A DNA stretch of 64,000 nt. It comes from Arsenophonus sp052171275 (GTDB taxonomy: Bacteria; Pseudomonadota; Gammaproteobacteria; Enterobacterales; Enterobacteriaceae). The notes under the pieces are model-generated. The model saw only the letters and a program-made list of their open reading frames with translations, was not told the origin of the DNA and did no database searches. The position numbers and the translations under genes are program-made. This document shows, piece after piece, positions 12,619 through 22,526 of the stretch. Every line of letters begins with the position of its first letter. Within the stretch, counting starts at the first letter, position 1. The DNA is taken from assembly GCA_052171275.1 (NCBI GenBank), contig CM125795.1, forward strand, positions 1,550,001 through 1,614,000. Direction: 5' to 3'.

Positions 12619-14032
12619 ATTTATCTGACCATTTAGTATGAAAAATACCTTTTTTATCAATTCTTTTATATGTATGAGCACCAAAATAATCACGTTGGGC
12701 TTGAATTAAATTTGCTGGTAGCATATTAGAGCGATAACTATCATAATAAGTAATCGCTGCTGTAAGTGTTGGTAATGGAATGCCATTTTGTATACCAAAA
12801 CAAACAATCTCTCGTAATGATTGTTGAAATCTATCAATAATATTTTTAAAATAAGGTGCTAATATTAAATTAATTAAAGATGGATTTTGACTATATGCAT
12901 CACTAATATTTTGTAAAAATTTAGCTCTAATAATACATCCACCACGGAAAATTCTAGCAATTTCACCATAATTTAATTGCCATTGATATTTATCTGATGC
13001 AACTTTTAACTGTTGGAAACCTTGTGCATAACAAATGATTTTACCAAAAAAAAGTGAACGAAAAATTTTTTCAATAAATTCATGTTTATCACATTCTTTA
13101 AGTAAGTTAACAACAGGTCCAAAAAATATTTTTTTTGCTATAACCCGCTCTTCTTTTAAAAAAGAAAGATAACGCGCGAATATAGATTCAGTAATAAGCG
13201 TAATAGGTACACCTAAATCTAAAGCATTTTGACTACTCCATTTTCCAGTTCCTTTATTATCAGCTTTGTCTAATATAATATCAATTAAATAACTATCAGT
13301 TTCGTTTTCTTTCTTTCTAAGAATATCAGCTGTTATTTCAATTAGATAAGTATTTAATTCACCTTTATTCCATTCAGTAAAAATATCAGCTAATTCTTCA
13401 TTATTTAATCTTAATACAATTTTAAGTATCGAATAAACTTCAGAAATAAGTTGCATATTACCATATTCTATACCATTATGTATCATTTTCACATAATGCC
13501 CTGAACCGTCAGGACCAATATAGCTTACACATGGTTCATTATCAACCTTAGCTGAAATTTGTTTTAATATAGGCGACACTAAATCATAAGCCTTTTTATT
13601 TCCACCAGGCATTATAGAAGGCCCATTTAATGCACCATCTTCACCGCCAGAAATTCCTATTCCAATAAAATTAAATCCTTGTGCTAAAAGCTCTTTATTA
13701 CGTTGAATAGTATCATGAAAATGAGTATTACCACCATCGATTAAGATGTCACCCTTATCTAAATAAGGTATTAATAGCTTAATAATTTTATTTATCGCTT
13801 CTCCAGATTTTACCATTATTAAAATACGACGAGGTTTTTCTAATGAATCGATAAATTCCTTAATCGTATAACAAGGAATTAATTTTTTACCTTTATTTTC
13901 GTTGACTACTTCATCAATTTTTTCTTTAGAACGATTAAAAATCGATACAGAATAACCTCTACTTTCAATATTAAGTGCTAAATTACGCCCCATAACAGCC
14001 ATACCAACTACGCCAATTTCTTGTTTTAACAC
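12617..14032 (-). CDS. gnd: 6-phosphogluconate dehydrogenase, decarboxylating
   Basis: Oxidises 6-phosphogluconate to ribulose-5-phosphate + CO2 with NADP+, in the cytosolic oxidative pentose phosphate pathway. The product is 471 residues (E. coli 468). The N-terminal Rossmann motif GVVGMAVMGRNLALN is intact, as are GISGGEDGA, the catalytic Lys/His region GHYVKMIHNGIEYG, GTGKW, and the C-terminal tail with ANLIQAQRDYFGAHTYKR. A longer frame opens at 14062, but the homology begins at a GTG at 14030-14032 (VLKQEIGVVG), which has AGGAG five bases upstream, so GTG is taken as the start. Divergent from yegH. Together with pgl elsewhere in the window it indicates a retained oxidative pathway. No lesions. 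Confidence 0.97.
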   Translation of the reverse strand: MLKQEIGVVGMAVMGRNLALNIESRGYSVSIFNRSKEKIDEVVNENKGKKLIPCYTIKEFIDSLEKPRRILIMVKSGEAINKIIKLLIPYLDKGDILIDGGNTHFHDTIQRNKELLAQGFNFIGIGISGGEDGALNGPSIMPGGNKKAYDLVSPILKQISAKVDNEPCVSYIGPDGSGHYVKMIHNGIEYGNMQLISEVYSILKIVLRLNNEELADIFTEWNKGELNTYLIEITADILRKKENETDSYLIDIILDKADNKGTGKWSSQNALDLGVPITLITESIFARYLSFLKEERVIAKKIFFGPVVNLLKECDKHEFIEKIFRSLFFGKIICYAQGFQQLKVASDKYQWQLNYGEIARIFRGGCIIRAKFLQNISDAYSQNPSLINLILAPYFKNIIDRFQQSLREIVCFGIQNGIPLPTLTAAITYYDSYRSNMLPANLIQAQRDYFGAHTYKRIDKKGIFHTKWSDK

Positions 14033-14037
14033 AAAAA

Positions 14038-14042
14038 CTCCT
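14038..14042 (-). promoter_or_regulatory. Shine-Dalgarno deciding the GTG start of gnd
   Basis: AGGAG on the minus strand, five bases before the GTG at 14032. The upstream in-frame ATG at 14062 has no such site, so this places the start at GTG and shortens the protein by ten residues to the family length. Confidence 0.8.
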
Positions 14043-14096
14043 AAATAACAATTATTATTCACGATTAATAAGATGATATATTTTTATATATATTAT

Positions 14097-14113
14097 CATA
14101 GTAATTTACTATG
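14097..14113. promoter_or_regulatory. 17-bp palindrome in the gnd/yegH divergent region
   Basis: CATAGTAATTTACTATG is a perfect 8-bp inverted repeat around a single T, lying between the divergently transcribed gnd and yegH (spacer 14033-14270). It has the symmetry of an operator, but no regulator can be named and such repeats also arise by chance in A/T-rich DNA. Confidence 0.3.
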
Positions 14114-14270
14114 TGGTTTTTTAATAGTAATTTTATATACTTTAAAAATTAAAAAATTTCTAGACGTTAAAATGATTAAAAACGTTATTTTATTGAAATT
14201 TTTATTTAAAACACCAATTATTTTAAAATCTATATTATTAGACATTGTATTATAAGGTATAATAAATATT

Positions 14271-15869
14271 ATGGAATGGATCACTGATCCTACGATTTGG
14301 GTAGGACTCTTTACTCTTATCGTACTCGAAATTGTACTTGGTATTGATAATTTAGTCTTTATCGCTATTTTAGCTCATAAATTACCAGATAAATTACGTA
14401 ATAGAGCAAGAATAACTGGTTTAACATGCGCATTATTTATGCGTATAATCCTATTATTTACTCTTACTTTATTAGTTTCATTAACAAATCCAATCATTAA
14501 TATTTCTGATCATTCATTTAGTGCACGAGATATTTTAATGCTTGGTGGTGGACTTTTTCTGCTTTTTAAAGCCACTATGGAGCTCAATGAACGATTAGAA
14601 GGTAAAGATAAAGAATCTGGCAAACAACGAAAAACGGCTAAATTTTGGTCTGTTGTAGCACAAGTTATTGTTTTGGATGCTATTTTTTCACTTGATTCAG
14701 TGATTACTGCTATTGGTATGGTTGAACATATTGGAGTTATGATTGCCGCTGTTACTATTACTATGATCTTAATGATTATTGCTAGTAAATCATTAACAAT
14801 GTTTGTTAACTCCCATCCAACTATTGTTATTCTATGTTTAAGCTTCTTACTTATGATAGGTTTTAGCTTAGTTGCTGAAGGATTTGGTTATTTAATACCA
14901 AAAGGCTATTTATATGCTGCTATAATTTTCTCTATTCTGATCGAATCTCTTAATCAATTTGCATCATTTAATAGACGTCGTTTTTTAAAAAAAACAAAAT
15001 CACTACGTGAAAGAACTGCTGAAGCAGTGTTAAGAGTTTTAGATGGTCAATATGAAGATGCTGAATTAGATCATCGTAGTAGTTCTAATTTAATTGATGA
15101 TAAAAATAATACTATTTTTTATCCTGAAGAGAGACAAATGGTTGTTCGTTTGTTAGGATTTGCTCAACGTAATGTTAGTAGTATTATGACTTCTCGCCAT
15201 GATGTTGATTATATTGATATCAATAAGCCTGAAGATAAACTACTTTTACTATTAAAAAAAACGCCTCATACAAGGCTTGTTGTTATCGATGAATCAACAA
15301 ATAATGAACCTATCGGGGTAATACATGTTATAGATATATTAAATCAACAACTAAAAAAACAAAAACTTAACTTACGCGATTTAATTACTCAGCCACTAAT
15401 TTTCCCTGAAGGCTTATCATTGCTTCAAGCATTAGAACAATTTCGTAAAGCACATACTCATTTTTCTTTTATTGTTGATGAATTTGGTTCTATAGAAGGA
15501 ATCGTTACACTAACAGACATTATGGAAACTATTGCCGGTAACATGCCGATGAGTGAAGAAGAAGTAGATTCTCGTCATGATATCCAAGAACTAGAGGATA
15601 ATCGTTGGGTCGCTAACGGTTTTATGCCATTAGAAGATTTAGTACTTTATGTACCAATTACTCTCGATGAAAAACGTGAATATGAGACAATTGCTGGATT
15701 ATTAATGGAGCATTTACAAGGAATACCTATTGTTGGTGAAGGTATTAGAATTGATAATTGGATTTTTGAACCATTAGAAGTAACTAGACAACGTCTTAAA
15801 AAAGTCTTAATTACACCCATAAGATCACAGAAAGATAATATTAAAAAAAATATTATTTTAAATAACTGA
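14271..15869 (+). CDS. yegH: TerC-type membrane protein with CBS pair and CorC/HlyC domain
   Basis: A 532-residue inner-membrane protein (E. coli YegH/YoaE about 520-530). Residues 1-240 are the TerC domain with about seven transmembrane helices and the conserved acidic motif IVLGIDNLVFI and the second one at LDAIFSLDSVI. A pair of CBS domains follows (about 300-425, with SIMTSRHDV and FSFIVDEFGSIEGIVTLTDI). A transporter-associated CorC/HlyC domain ends the protein. The family is linked to metal ion efflux or metalation of exported enzymes; the exact role is unknown. It is assigned to YegH rather than the paralogue YoaE because in E. coli yegH lies between the gnd/capsule region and asmA-dcd, and dcd is the next gene here. 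An AAGG lies 13 bases before the ATG. Confidence 0.9.
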   Translation: MEWITDPTIWVGLFTLIVLEIVLGIDNLVFIAILAHKLPDKLRNRARITGLTCALFMRIILLFTLTLLVSLTNPIINISDHSFSARDILMLGGGLFLLFKATMELNERLEGKDKESGKQRKTAKFWSVVAQVIVLDAIFSLDSVITAIGMVEHIGVMIAAVTITMILMIIASKSLTMFVNSHPTIVILCLSFLLMIGFSLVAEGFGYLIPKGYLYAAIIFSILIESLNQFASFNRRRFLKKTKSLRERTAEAVLRVLDGQYEDAELDHRSSSNLIDDKNNTIFYPEERQMVVRLLGFAQRNVSSIMTSRHDVDYIDINKPEDKLLLLLKKTPHTRLVVIDESTNNEPIGVIHVIDILNQQLKKQKLNLRDLITQPLIFPEGLSLLQALEQFRKAHTHFSFIVDEFGSIEGIVTLTDIMETIAGNMPMSEEEVDSRHDIQELEDNRWVANGFMPLEDLVLYVPITLDEKREYETIAGLLMEHLQGIPIVGEGIRIDNWIFEPLEVTRQRLKKVLITPIRSQKDNIKKNIILNN

Positions 15870-15891
15870 TGATGTACTGTGTTTATAAGCA

Positions 15892-15919
15892 AATTATATA
15901 GTATATATACTATATAATT
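15892..15919. terminator. 28-bp perfect palindrome just after yegH
   Basis: 14-bp arms meet at base 15905/15906 (AATTATATAGTATA and its complement), 22 bases past the yegH stop. It folds into a hairpin at the transcript end; no U-run follows, so processing or stabilisation of the 3' end is as likely as true termination. Confidence 0.45.
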
Positions 15920-17866
15920 AAAAAATTATTAATAAATAATTATGATTAATTAAGTCTATTATAAATATTATTTTAAATATAGATATTATTAATTTAGTTT
16001 CTTTTAAACTAATTGTCTTATACATATTTATCTTATCTTATTCAAATTAATAACTTAAAGAAGAATCATCATTCTTTAATTTATTAATAATATTATATAT
16101 ATTGTAATTATCTTTGTAGATTTTAATAAATTAGACATTTTTTATGAATTTATTTATTAAGTTTGTATCAATATTTTTGATATTTAATCTTATTATTATC
16201 TTTATAATATAATATTTTAATGATAAAAGATAATTTTATTTTGTTAAAAATTAAAAATTTTTTAAATAAATCAAGTTATATTTCATCATATTATTTATTT
16301 AATTATATAAAATTAAATAAAATATTAATAAATTATTAAATATTTTAATATATTAGATTTATCATAACTCACATGTAATAACTTTGATATTAAAATACAT
16401 TAACCTAATTTATATAAAAGATAATATATTAAATAATTTAAAATAAACAAGTTTGCTTAATAAAAATTAAGCCATATTTCTTTATCTTTTAAATAAATAA
16501 CACTAAAAAAAACTAAATTATCTTTATAACTTAATATAAAAAATTTTAATATAATAAATCAATTTCCGAATTTAAACTAATGTTTAATAATACTTTTATT
16601 AAGATATTTAGAATTAAAAACATAAAGAATTAAAGCATATAATATATTAATTTATAAATATTAATATTTTTAAAATAAAAAATTAAGTAATAATTTTATT
16701 ATTATAATTAATAATTTTTAAATTATTTAAATAATAATTTAAATAAATTATTTTTACAATTATTTTAATTTATCAATAATAATTATAAAAAGAGTTTTAA
16801 GATGATATTTAATAGAAATTAATATTAGTAGAAGTTATATATCTAATTTATAATTTTAGTTTATATATTTTAATATAGCTATATTTACAAGTTTAATATT
16901 TATTTAATTATAATAATAATCAAATTATAAAGTTTAAATTATAGTTAATTTTATTTCTTAATAAGTTAATGTAATTAATTTTATATTTTTAATAAATTAA
17001 TTATTTATAGTAATTTAATCTTAAAAAATCTATAATATTTATATTATTTTAAAATAAAATTAGATTTTATATGTTTTCTTTAAGTAGTTTATTATCATAA
17101 TAAAGTTAGTTACTAATCTAAATAATTATTTAATTTTTTTATTTATAACAAAAATAATATTATATATTTAATTTGATATTTTTATAAGAACTATTAGTTT
17201 ATATAATTATTTACTAATATTAATTTTATTGGTATTAAAAATTAATATTTAATATTATTTTTATATTTAATATATTTAAAGCTGTTTAAATAAAGTTATT
17301 TTAATTTAATTTTAATTAACTATATAAAGTAAGTATAGTATAAAATTTAATGATAAATTATATAAAAAATTAAAAGTATAATTATAAATCAAATCTATTT
17401 ATTCCATTCTATCGATTAACGATAGAATGAGTTGGAACTTATTAAAATAAGCATAACTGAATAATAATAATCTCTTTATTTAAAAGAAATTTATCTTACC
17501 ATCAATATGGTTATTACTATAAAATAAAGTAATAACCATTATTTTTATTCAATTTTATAAATCAAGTATTAAATATTTAATAACTATAATTTATTTTAAG
17601 AAAATATTAACTTTATTGATACTACTAATAATTATATCGCCAAAATAGTCAAGTACTTATATTATAAATATTTTAATATTATCTCTATTGATAAATAGAT
17701 AACAGGACAATTAATTATTATTATTTTTAGATAACTTTTCTATATTATTTTATATTAATTTTAATATTTTTATGAAATTATGCAAAATATTAAAACAATT
17801 AACTTAAATATTCAATTTTTCAATTCATGATTACTTTTGCTATCTCTTATATATTTCTACTTATAA
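15920..17866. other. Gene-free 1.9-kb interval at the ancestral asmA position
   Basis: In E. coli asmA (about 1.85 kb, same strand as dcd) sits between yegH and dcd; the interval here has nearly that length. No AsmA-like residues could be recognised in any frame, so the gene is either deleted and replaced or eroded beyond sight. Three hairpins cluster at 17405-17539 (separate entry). Confidence 0.5.
17405..17550 (+). ncRNA. Cluster of three hairpins, candidate structured RNA
   Basis: Three inverted repeats follow each other: CATTCTATCG/CGATAGAATG (17405-17429, loop ATTAA), a bulged stem AGTT..CTTATT/AATAAG..AACT (17430-17458), and ATGGTTATTACT/AGTAATAACCAT (17507-17539) followed by TATTTTTATT. 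The last pair looks like an intrinsic terminator for + strand transcription. A TATAAT lies at 17377-17382, but that hexamer is common in this DNA. G/C content is above the surroundings. It could be a small RNA, or a relic; no known RNA family was recognised. Confidence 0.35.
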
Positions 17867-18424
17867 CTAACAACCACGTTGGTTTTTATATTTTGCATCA
17901 TTACGTAAATTATAAGGGCGTTCAGATGAACCAGATAAAATTTCAAAACTTAATGCGCCAATAACCATTCCAGGGCGCAAAGCCAATGGTAATTTTCCTG
18001 AATTATAAAATTCTAATACAATCTGACCACACCAACCAGGATCAATGCGATGAGCTGTGACATGAACCATTAATCCTAAGCGAGCAAGTGAAGATCGACC
18101 ATCAAGCCAACCAATAATATTATCAGGCAATATGACTGACTCTAAAGTAGATGATAACGCTAATTCACCAGGTTGTAAAAAAAACGCATTACTGTAATTT
18201 AAAGTAATTTCATCGCTCATAACTAAATCTAATAAAGCATTAACTTCATTTTTCGTCACACCAAGATCAATGTAAGGTATAGCATGACCCTGAAATACTC
18301 GAAATTTATTACCTAAGCAAATATCAACTGTTGCTCCATTAATCTTTTTAATTGATGGACGTGGTTCAATAATCAATTTTTTTTCATCAAGGGATTTAAT
18401 TATATCCCTATCACAAAGTCGCAT
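17867..18424 (-). CDS. dcd: dCTP deaminase
   Basis: Deaminates dCTP to dUTP, the main route to dTMP in enterobacteria. The 185-residue protein aligns with E. coli Dcd from residue 1. The active-site block SSLARLGLMVHVTAHRIDPGW (with the catalytic Arg and, shortly after, the Glu of LEFYNSG) is intact, as is the nucleotide-binding ALRPGMVIGALSFE. It stops after NQRGC, about eight residues short of the E. coli C-terminus, losing only the variable tail. The ATG is preceded by AAGGAG (18434-18439) nine bases away. Its neighbours (yegH before, mrp/metG after) keep the ancestral chromosomal order. Intact and probably functional. Confidence 0.95.
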   Translation of the reverse strand: MRLCDRDIIKSLDEKKLIIEPRPSIKKINGATVDICLGNKFRVFQGHAIPYIDLGVTKNEVNALLDLVMSDEITLNYSNAFFLQPGELALSSTLESVILPDNIIGWLDGRSSLARLGLMVHVTAHRIDPGWCGQIVLEFYNSGKLPLALRPGMVIGALSFEILSGSSERPYNLRNDAKYKNQRGC

Positions 18425-18439
18425 TTTTTTTATCTCCTT

Positions 18440-19329
18440 AAAATAGCTTCTTTATATATCTATGATAATTAATAAAAGAAATATTCTATATTTAAGTACT
18501 AAAATACAAATAATCATATGATTATTTCTTAGATTATAGTCAGTAATATACGCTATAAATATTATTGATTTTTGAATAAATTAAGAGAAAATTTAATAAA
18601 ATTATTTTCATATATTTTTAATTAATAAGTAAAGTAATATTTTATATTATTTATTTAGATCCTATTTAATTTTTCTTATTAAAGTAATATTGAATAATCC
18701 ATTAATATAATATTAATATAAGATGATAATTGTTAAATAAATGCAGTTATCCATTAACTTATAAAATATCTTCATAAATAATTACTTTTAATATAAAAAT
18801 AATTTCATTATTACGTATATATAAATTTTAATTTTATTAAGATAAAATTTATTTATTTATTTTCAATAAATAAAGATAATAAAAAAGAAGATAATGATAA
18901 ATTAAATTTAACTGAGAATAGTTTAATTTTTTACTCATTCTTTAGATTAAAACATCATCTTAATCTCAAGAATTAAGAATCTTTATAAAAACAATTTTAT
19001 GATATTATTATTAAAGCTTAAGTATATAAATTAATGATAAAAATTTTTAACAAATATTTTTATTAAAAATAAAATAATATAATATATAAATCATATATCA
19101 ATCATATATCAACTATATATATTATATTAATCATTTTTAATAAGTTTAATTCAAATAAATATAATTAAAATATAATTAATTTAATATTAATTTATATTAA
19201 TAAATATATATTATTATTAATATCTTAATAATATTTAAAATAAATTATAGCTAATTTTTATTATAAAAACTAGTTATAATTATCGCCTCTTATTTATTTT
19301 AAATAAATAACTAATATGAAAAGTAATCA
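18440..19329. other. Gene-free 0.9-kb spacer, dcd to mrp remnant
   Basis: Nothing gene-like was recognised. It contains an 11-bp direct repeat (ATCATATATCA at 19090-19100 and 19101-19111). In E. coli many genes lie between dcd and mrp/metG; all are gone here. Confidence 0.5.
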
Positions 19330-20489
19330 ATTTAAATAATTCGAAAAATAATTTCTATATTTTGCTAAGTATATTTTATAAGAAAATAGTTTATGATATT
19401 TTTCTATAAATATTAACAAAATACACCATTACTGTCTTTTGTTACTCCTAGAATAGATTATCTTCATCTAAATAATAACGTAACAAAATATGTAATTAGA
19501 TGGATATTTTATCTAGTAATTTATAAATTTAGACTAATATTTTTTCAACTAATCTTTCTATAGCAACGGGGACATAAGAGCAAAAAATATGATCTAAATG
19601 ACCTCAATTACTATAAATATGTATATTCATATTCTTAATAATATCAAATATATAGATATTTTATTTTGTAAAAAAAGGTAATGTTTTTGTTGCATCAAGT
19701 AAAGTAATATCCTACTGTATGGTAATAGCAGCAATAATAATTATTGCAGTAACTAGAATAACTTATTGATAAAGTTAATTTGATATCATCACCTATATCA
19801 ATAGTGCACATCACAACTATTAAGTAATTTAAATTGAATATTATGTTCCTGTAATATTTATATCAAAGCATTTTCAGGCATTTAGCTTAGATATATTATG
19901 GGATTGTCGTCATTAACTAAATAATCCAATTGAATTTAATTGCTAATCCATAAGCAATTATGGATAATAATATGACATCAACCATATAATTTAAGAAATT
20001 TATTTTTAGTTGAGAACATAGTTTGGATAAAAGACCATAAATATCATCCGTATAAAATACCAATTTTATTATTTATTTGGTCAATGCCAAAGATAAATTT
20101 ACTATTATAATTAATTTACCAACACCTCATTTACTTGAGATAATAGCAATAATATTTCTGTTATCTATTTAATTCCATATAAACTATTTACATTAATCTA
20201 CTAATGCAGATATATTTATAACGCATTTTCTAGTGTATCACTTTTTCTTAAGTTATTTTTTATAATTTCGATTTTTCTTATTTAACTAATAGCGCTTTAA
20301 AGGTCATTTCCATGTAAATAACATCACTAATTTAATATATAAAACGTCATCTGATAATATATAATGATATAATACTTTTAATATATTTATTTTTTTTTGC
20401 AATATTTAATGAGAAAACGTATCTAAAACTTCAATAACCTTTTGAGTTAAATATTTGTCTTTTATTTATTATAATAATTTTAAGATCAT
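19330..20489 (-). pseudogene. mrp: Mrp/ApbC Fe-S cluster carrier ATPase, heavily broken
   Basis: Reading the minus strand in shifting frames recovers Mrp from end to end. The start ATG is at 20487-20489 with AAGGA upstream. Recovered pieces are LKVLYHYILSDDVLYIKLVM (N-terminal FeS-assembly domain), the Walker A region as NIIAIISSK-stop-GVGK, NLSLALTK, YTDDIYG, NDDNPIIYLS, GDDIKLTLSI, VTAIIIIAAIT..DITLLDATK, and DIIKNMNIHI near the C-terminus where E. coli has a Cys pair. Many stops and frameshifts occur, including one inside the P-loop, so it cannot be functional. The divergent position next to metG is exactly that of E. coli mrp. The 3' limit is approximate. Confidence 0.88.
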
Positions 20490-20711
20490 AGAAATTCCTT
20501 TTATTTCATATTAATGAATAAGAGTTGAATAGCATTTTATCATATAAATATAATTAATTTAATTATATTTATATGTATAATAAAACAATACTTATCAAAT
20601 GAAATTAAGTTAAAATATTGGTAATTTTATCATATTTAAAGTTATATCAAGAAAAACGCAATCAATTAAATATAAAATTACTATTAAATTTTATGGAAAT
20701 TATATCTTATT

Positions 20712-22379
20712 ATGTCTCAAGTAACAAAAAAACTTTTGGTAACTTGTGCGTTACCTTATGCTAACGGTTCAATTCACCTTGGTCATATTTTGGAACATAT
20801 TCAAGCCGATATTTGGGTTCGTTATCAACGAATGCGCGGTAAACAAGTTTATTTTATCTGTGCTGATGATGCTCATGGTACAGCAATTATGTTAAAAGCT
20901 CAACAATTAGGTATAACTCCTGAAAAAATGATTAATAAAATTAATGAGGAACATCAATATGATCTTTCTAATTTTGACATTAGTTATGACAACTATCATT
21001 CGACTCATAGTATAGAAAATAAAATTTTATCAGAAGAAATTTATTTTAAACTAAAAAAGAATGGTTTTATGAAAAGAAAAAAAATTTTACAACTTTACGA
21101 TCCTAAACAAGGTATTTTTTTGCCAGATCGTTTTGTTAAAGGGGTTTGTCCAAAATGTCAAGCAGATAATCAATATGGTGATAATTGTGAAGTTTGTGGC
21201 GCAACTTATAATCCAATAGAACTTATCAATCCTCACTCAGTAATTTCTGGATCAATACCTGAAATACGTGAAACTATGCATTTTTTCTTTAATTTACCTG
21301 CATTTAGTGATATGTTACAAATTTGGATTCATTCAGGTGCTTTACAATTACAAATTGCGAATAAAATGCAAGAGTGGTTTGATGTTGGTTTAGAGGAATG
21401 GGATATTACTCGTGATGCTCCTTACTTTGGTTTTGAAATTCCTGATGAACCTGGTAAATATTTTTACGTATGGTTAGATGCACCTATTGGCTATATAGGT
21501 ACATTTAAGAATCTATGTAAAAAAGAACCTAATATTGATTTCGATACTTATTGGAATAAAAATTCTACTACGGAACTTTACCACTTTATTGGCAAGGATA
21601 TTGCTTATTTCCATAGCCTATTTTGGCCAGCAATACTAGAAGGTAGTGATTATCGAAAACCTACAAATATTTTTGTTCATGGTTATATAACTATTAATGG
21701 TGCAAAAATGTCCAAATCAAGAGGTACTTTTATTACTGCACGAACTTATTTAGATCATTTAGATTCTGATTATCTGCGTTACTATTATGCTACTAAGCTT
21801 TCTTCTTCTATCGAGGATATCGATCTTAATTTAAAAGATTTTATCAATCGAGTAAATAGCGATATTGTTAATAAAGTCGTTAATCTTGCAGCTCGTAATG
21901 CTAGATTCATTAATAAATATTTTCATAATAAGTTATCATCACGTCTTGCTTCTCCTGATCTTTATCAACAATTTATTGCTGCATCAAATAAAATTGGCCA
22001 AGAATTTTATCACCTAAAATATAATAAAGCTATCCGTGAAATTATCTTACTTGCTGATTTAGCCAATCATTATGTTGATGAACAAGCACCATGGATAATT
22101 GCTAAACATCAAGATCGTAAACAAGATTTACATGATATATCTTCTATGGGCATAAATTTATTTCGTGTTATAATGACTTATTTAAAACCTATATTACCAG
22201 GACTTATCAGTAGAACAGAAACTTTTTTAAATATTTCACTAAATTGGAATGATATTAGTAACCCTTTGTTAAATCATGAAATTACTCAATTTAAAATATT
22301 ATTACAACGGATTGAAGTACATAGTATAAATACTATGCTAGCTGTATCTGGTAAAAATAATAACTCAAATAATGAATGA
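20712..22379 (+). CDS. metG: Methionyl-tRNA synthetase, catalytic and anticodon-binding core only
   Basis: Charges tRNA-Met. The 555-residue protein carries the class I HLGH motif (residues 22-25), the Cys4 zinc knuckle (CPKC..CEVC, about 146-161) and KMSKS near residue 333, followed by the helical anticodon-binding domain through about 550. E. coli MetG is 677 residues and ends with a Trbp111-like tRNA-binding/dimerisation domain; here the protein ends soon after the core, and no trace of that domain is seen downstream in any frame. The E. coli core fragment of about 550 residues is known to be an active monomer, so this is an economical, probably functional enzyme. No clear Shine-Dalgarno precedes the ATG, but homology starts exactly there. 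Confidence 0.96.
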   Translation: MSQVTKKLLVTCALPYANGSIHLGHILEHIQADIWVRYQRMRGKQVYFICADDAHGTAIMLKAQQLGITPEKMINKINEEHQYDLSNFDISYDNYHSTHSIENKILSEEIYFKLKKNGFMKRKKILQLYDPKQGIFLPDRFVKGVCPKCQADNQYGDNCEVCGATYNPIELINPHSVISGSIPEIRETMHFFFNLPAFSDMLQIWIHSGALQLQIANKMQEWFDVGLEEWDITRDAPYFGFEIPDEPGKYFYVWLDAPIGYIGTFKNLCKKEPNIDFDTYWNKNSTTELYHFIGKDIAYFHSLFWPAILEGSDYRKPTNIFVHGYITINGAKMSKSRGTFITARTYLDHLDSDYLRYYYATKLSSSIEDIDLNLKDFINRVNSDIVNKVVNLAARNARFINKYFHNKLSSRLASPDLYQQFIAASNKIGQEFYHLKYNKAIREIILLADLANHYVDEQAPWIIAKHQDRKQDLHDISSMGINLFRVIMTYLKPILPGLISRTETFLNISLNWNDISNPLLNHEITQFKILLQRIEVHSINTMLAVSGKNNNSNNE

Positions 22380-22442
22380 TAATTACAAGACTAAAAAAAT
22401 TTTTATAAAAATAAAATTAGTTTTTAACATGTTTAACAAAAC

Positions 22443-22477
22443 AAATTTACTGTTTTATTTAATAAAAAAGTAAATTT
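22443..22477 (+). terminator. Hairpin downstream of metG
   Basis: A 17-bp inverted repeat with a single mismatch (arms 22443-22459 and 22461-22477) lies 64 bases after the metG stop. No long U-run follows. A second small palindrome (ACTAGAAT-CAT-ATTCTAGT) is at 22508-22526, and 22481-22490 can pair with 22512-22521 instead, so two alternative folds are possible. Confidence 0.5.
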
Positions 22478-22526
22478 AATAATATGATTCGAAGATAAAT
22501 CAATAAAACTAGAATCATATTCTAGT

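Noticed and set aside
14073..14284. Two overlapping frames of about 60 codons between gnd and yegH
   Set aside because: They occupy the divergent promoter region on opposite strands and resemble translated A/T-rich spacer.
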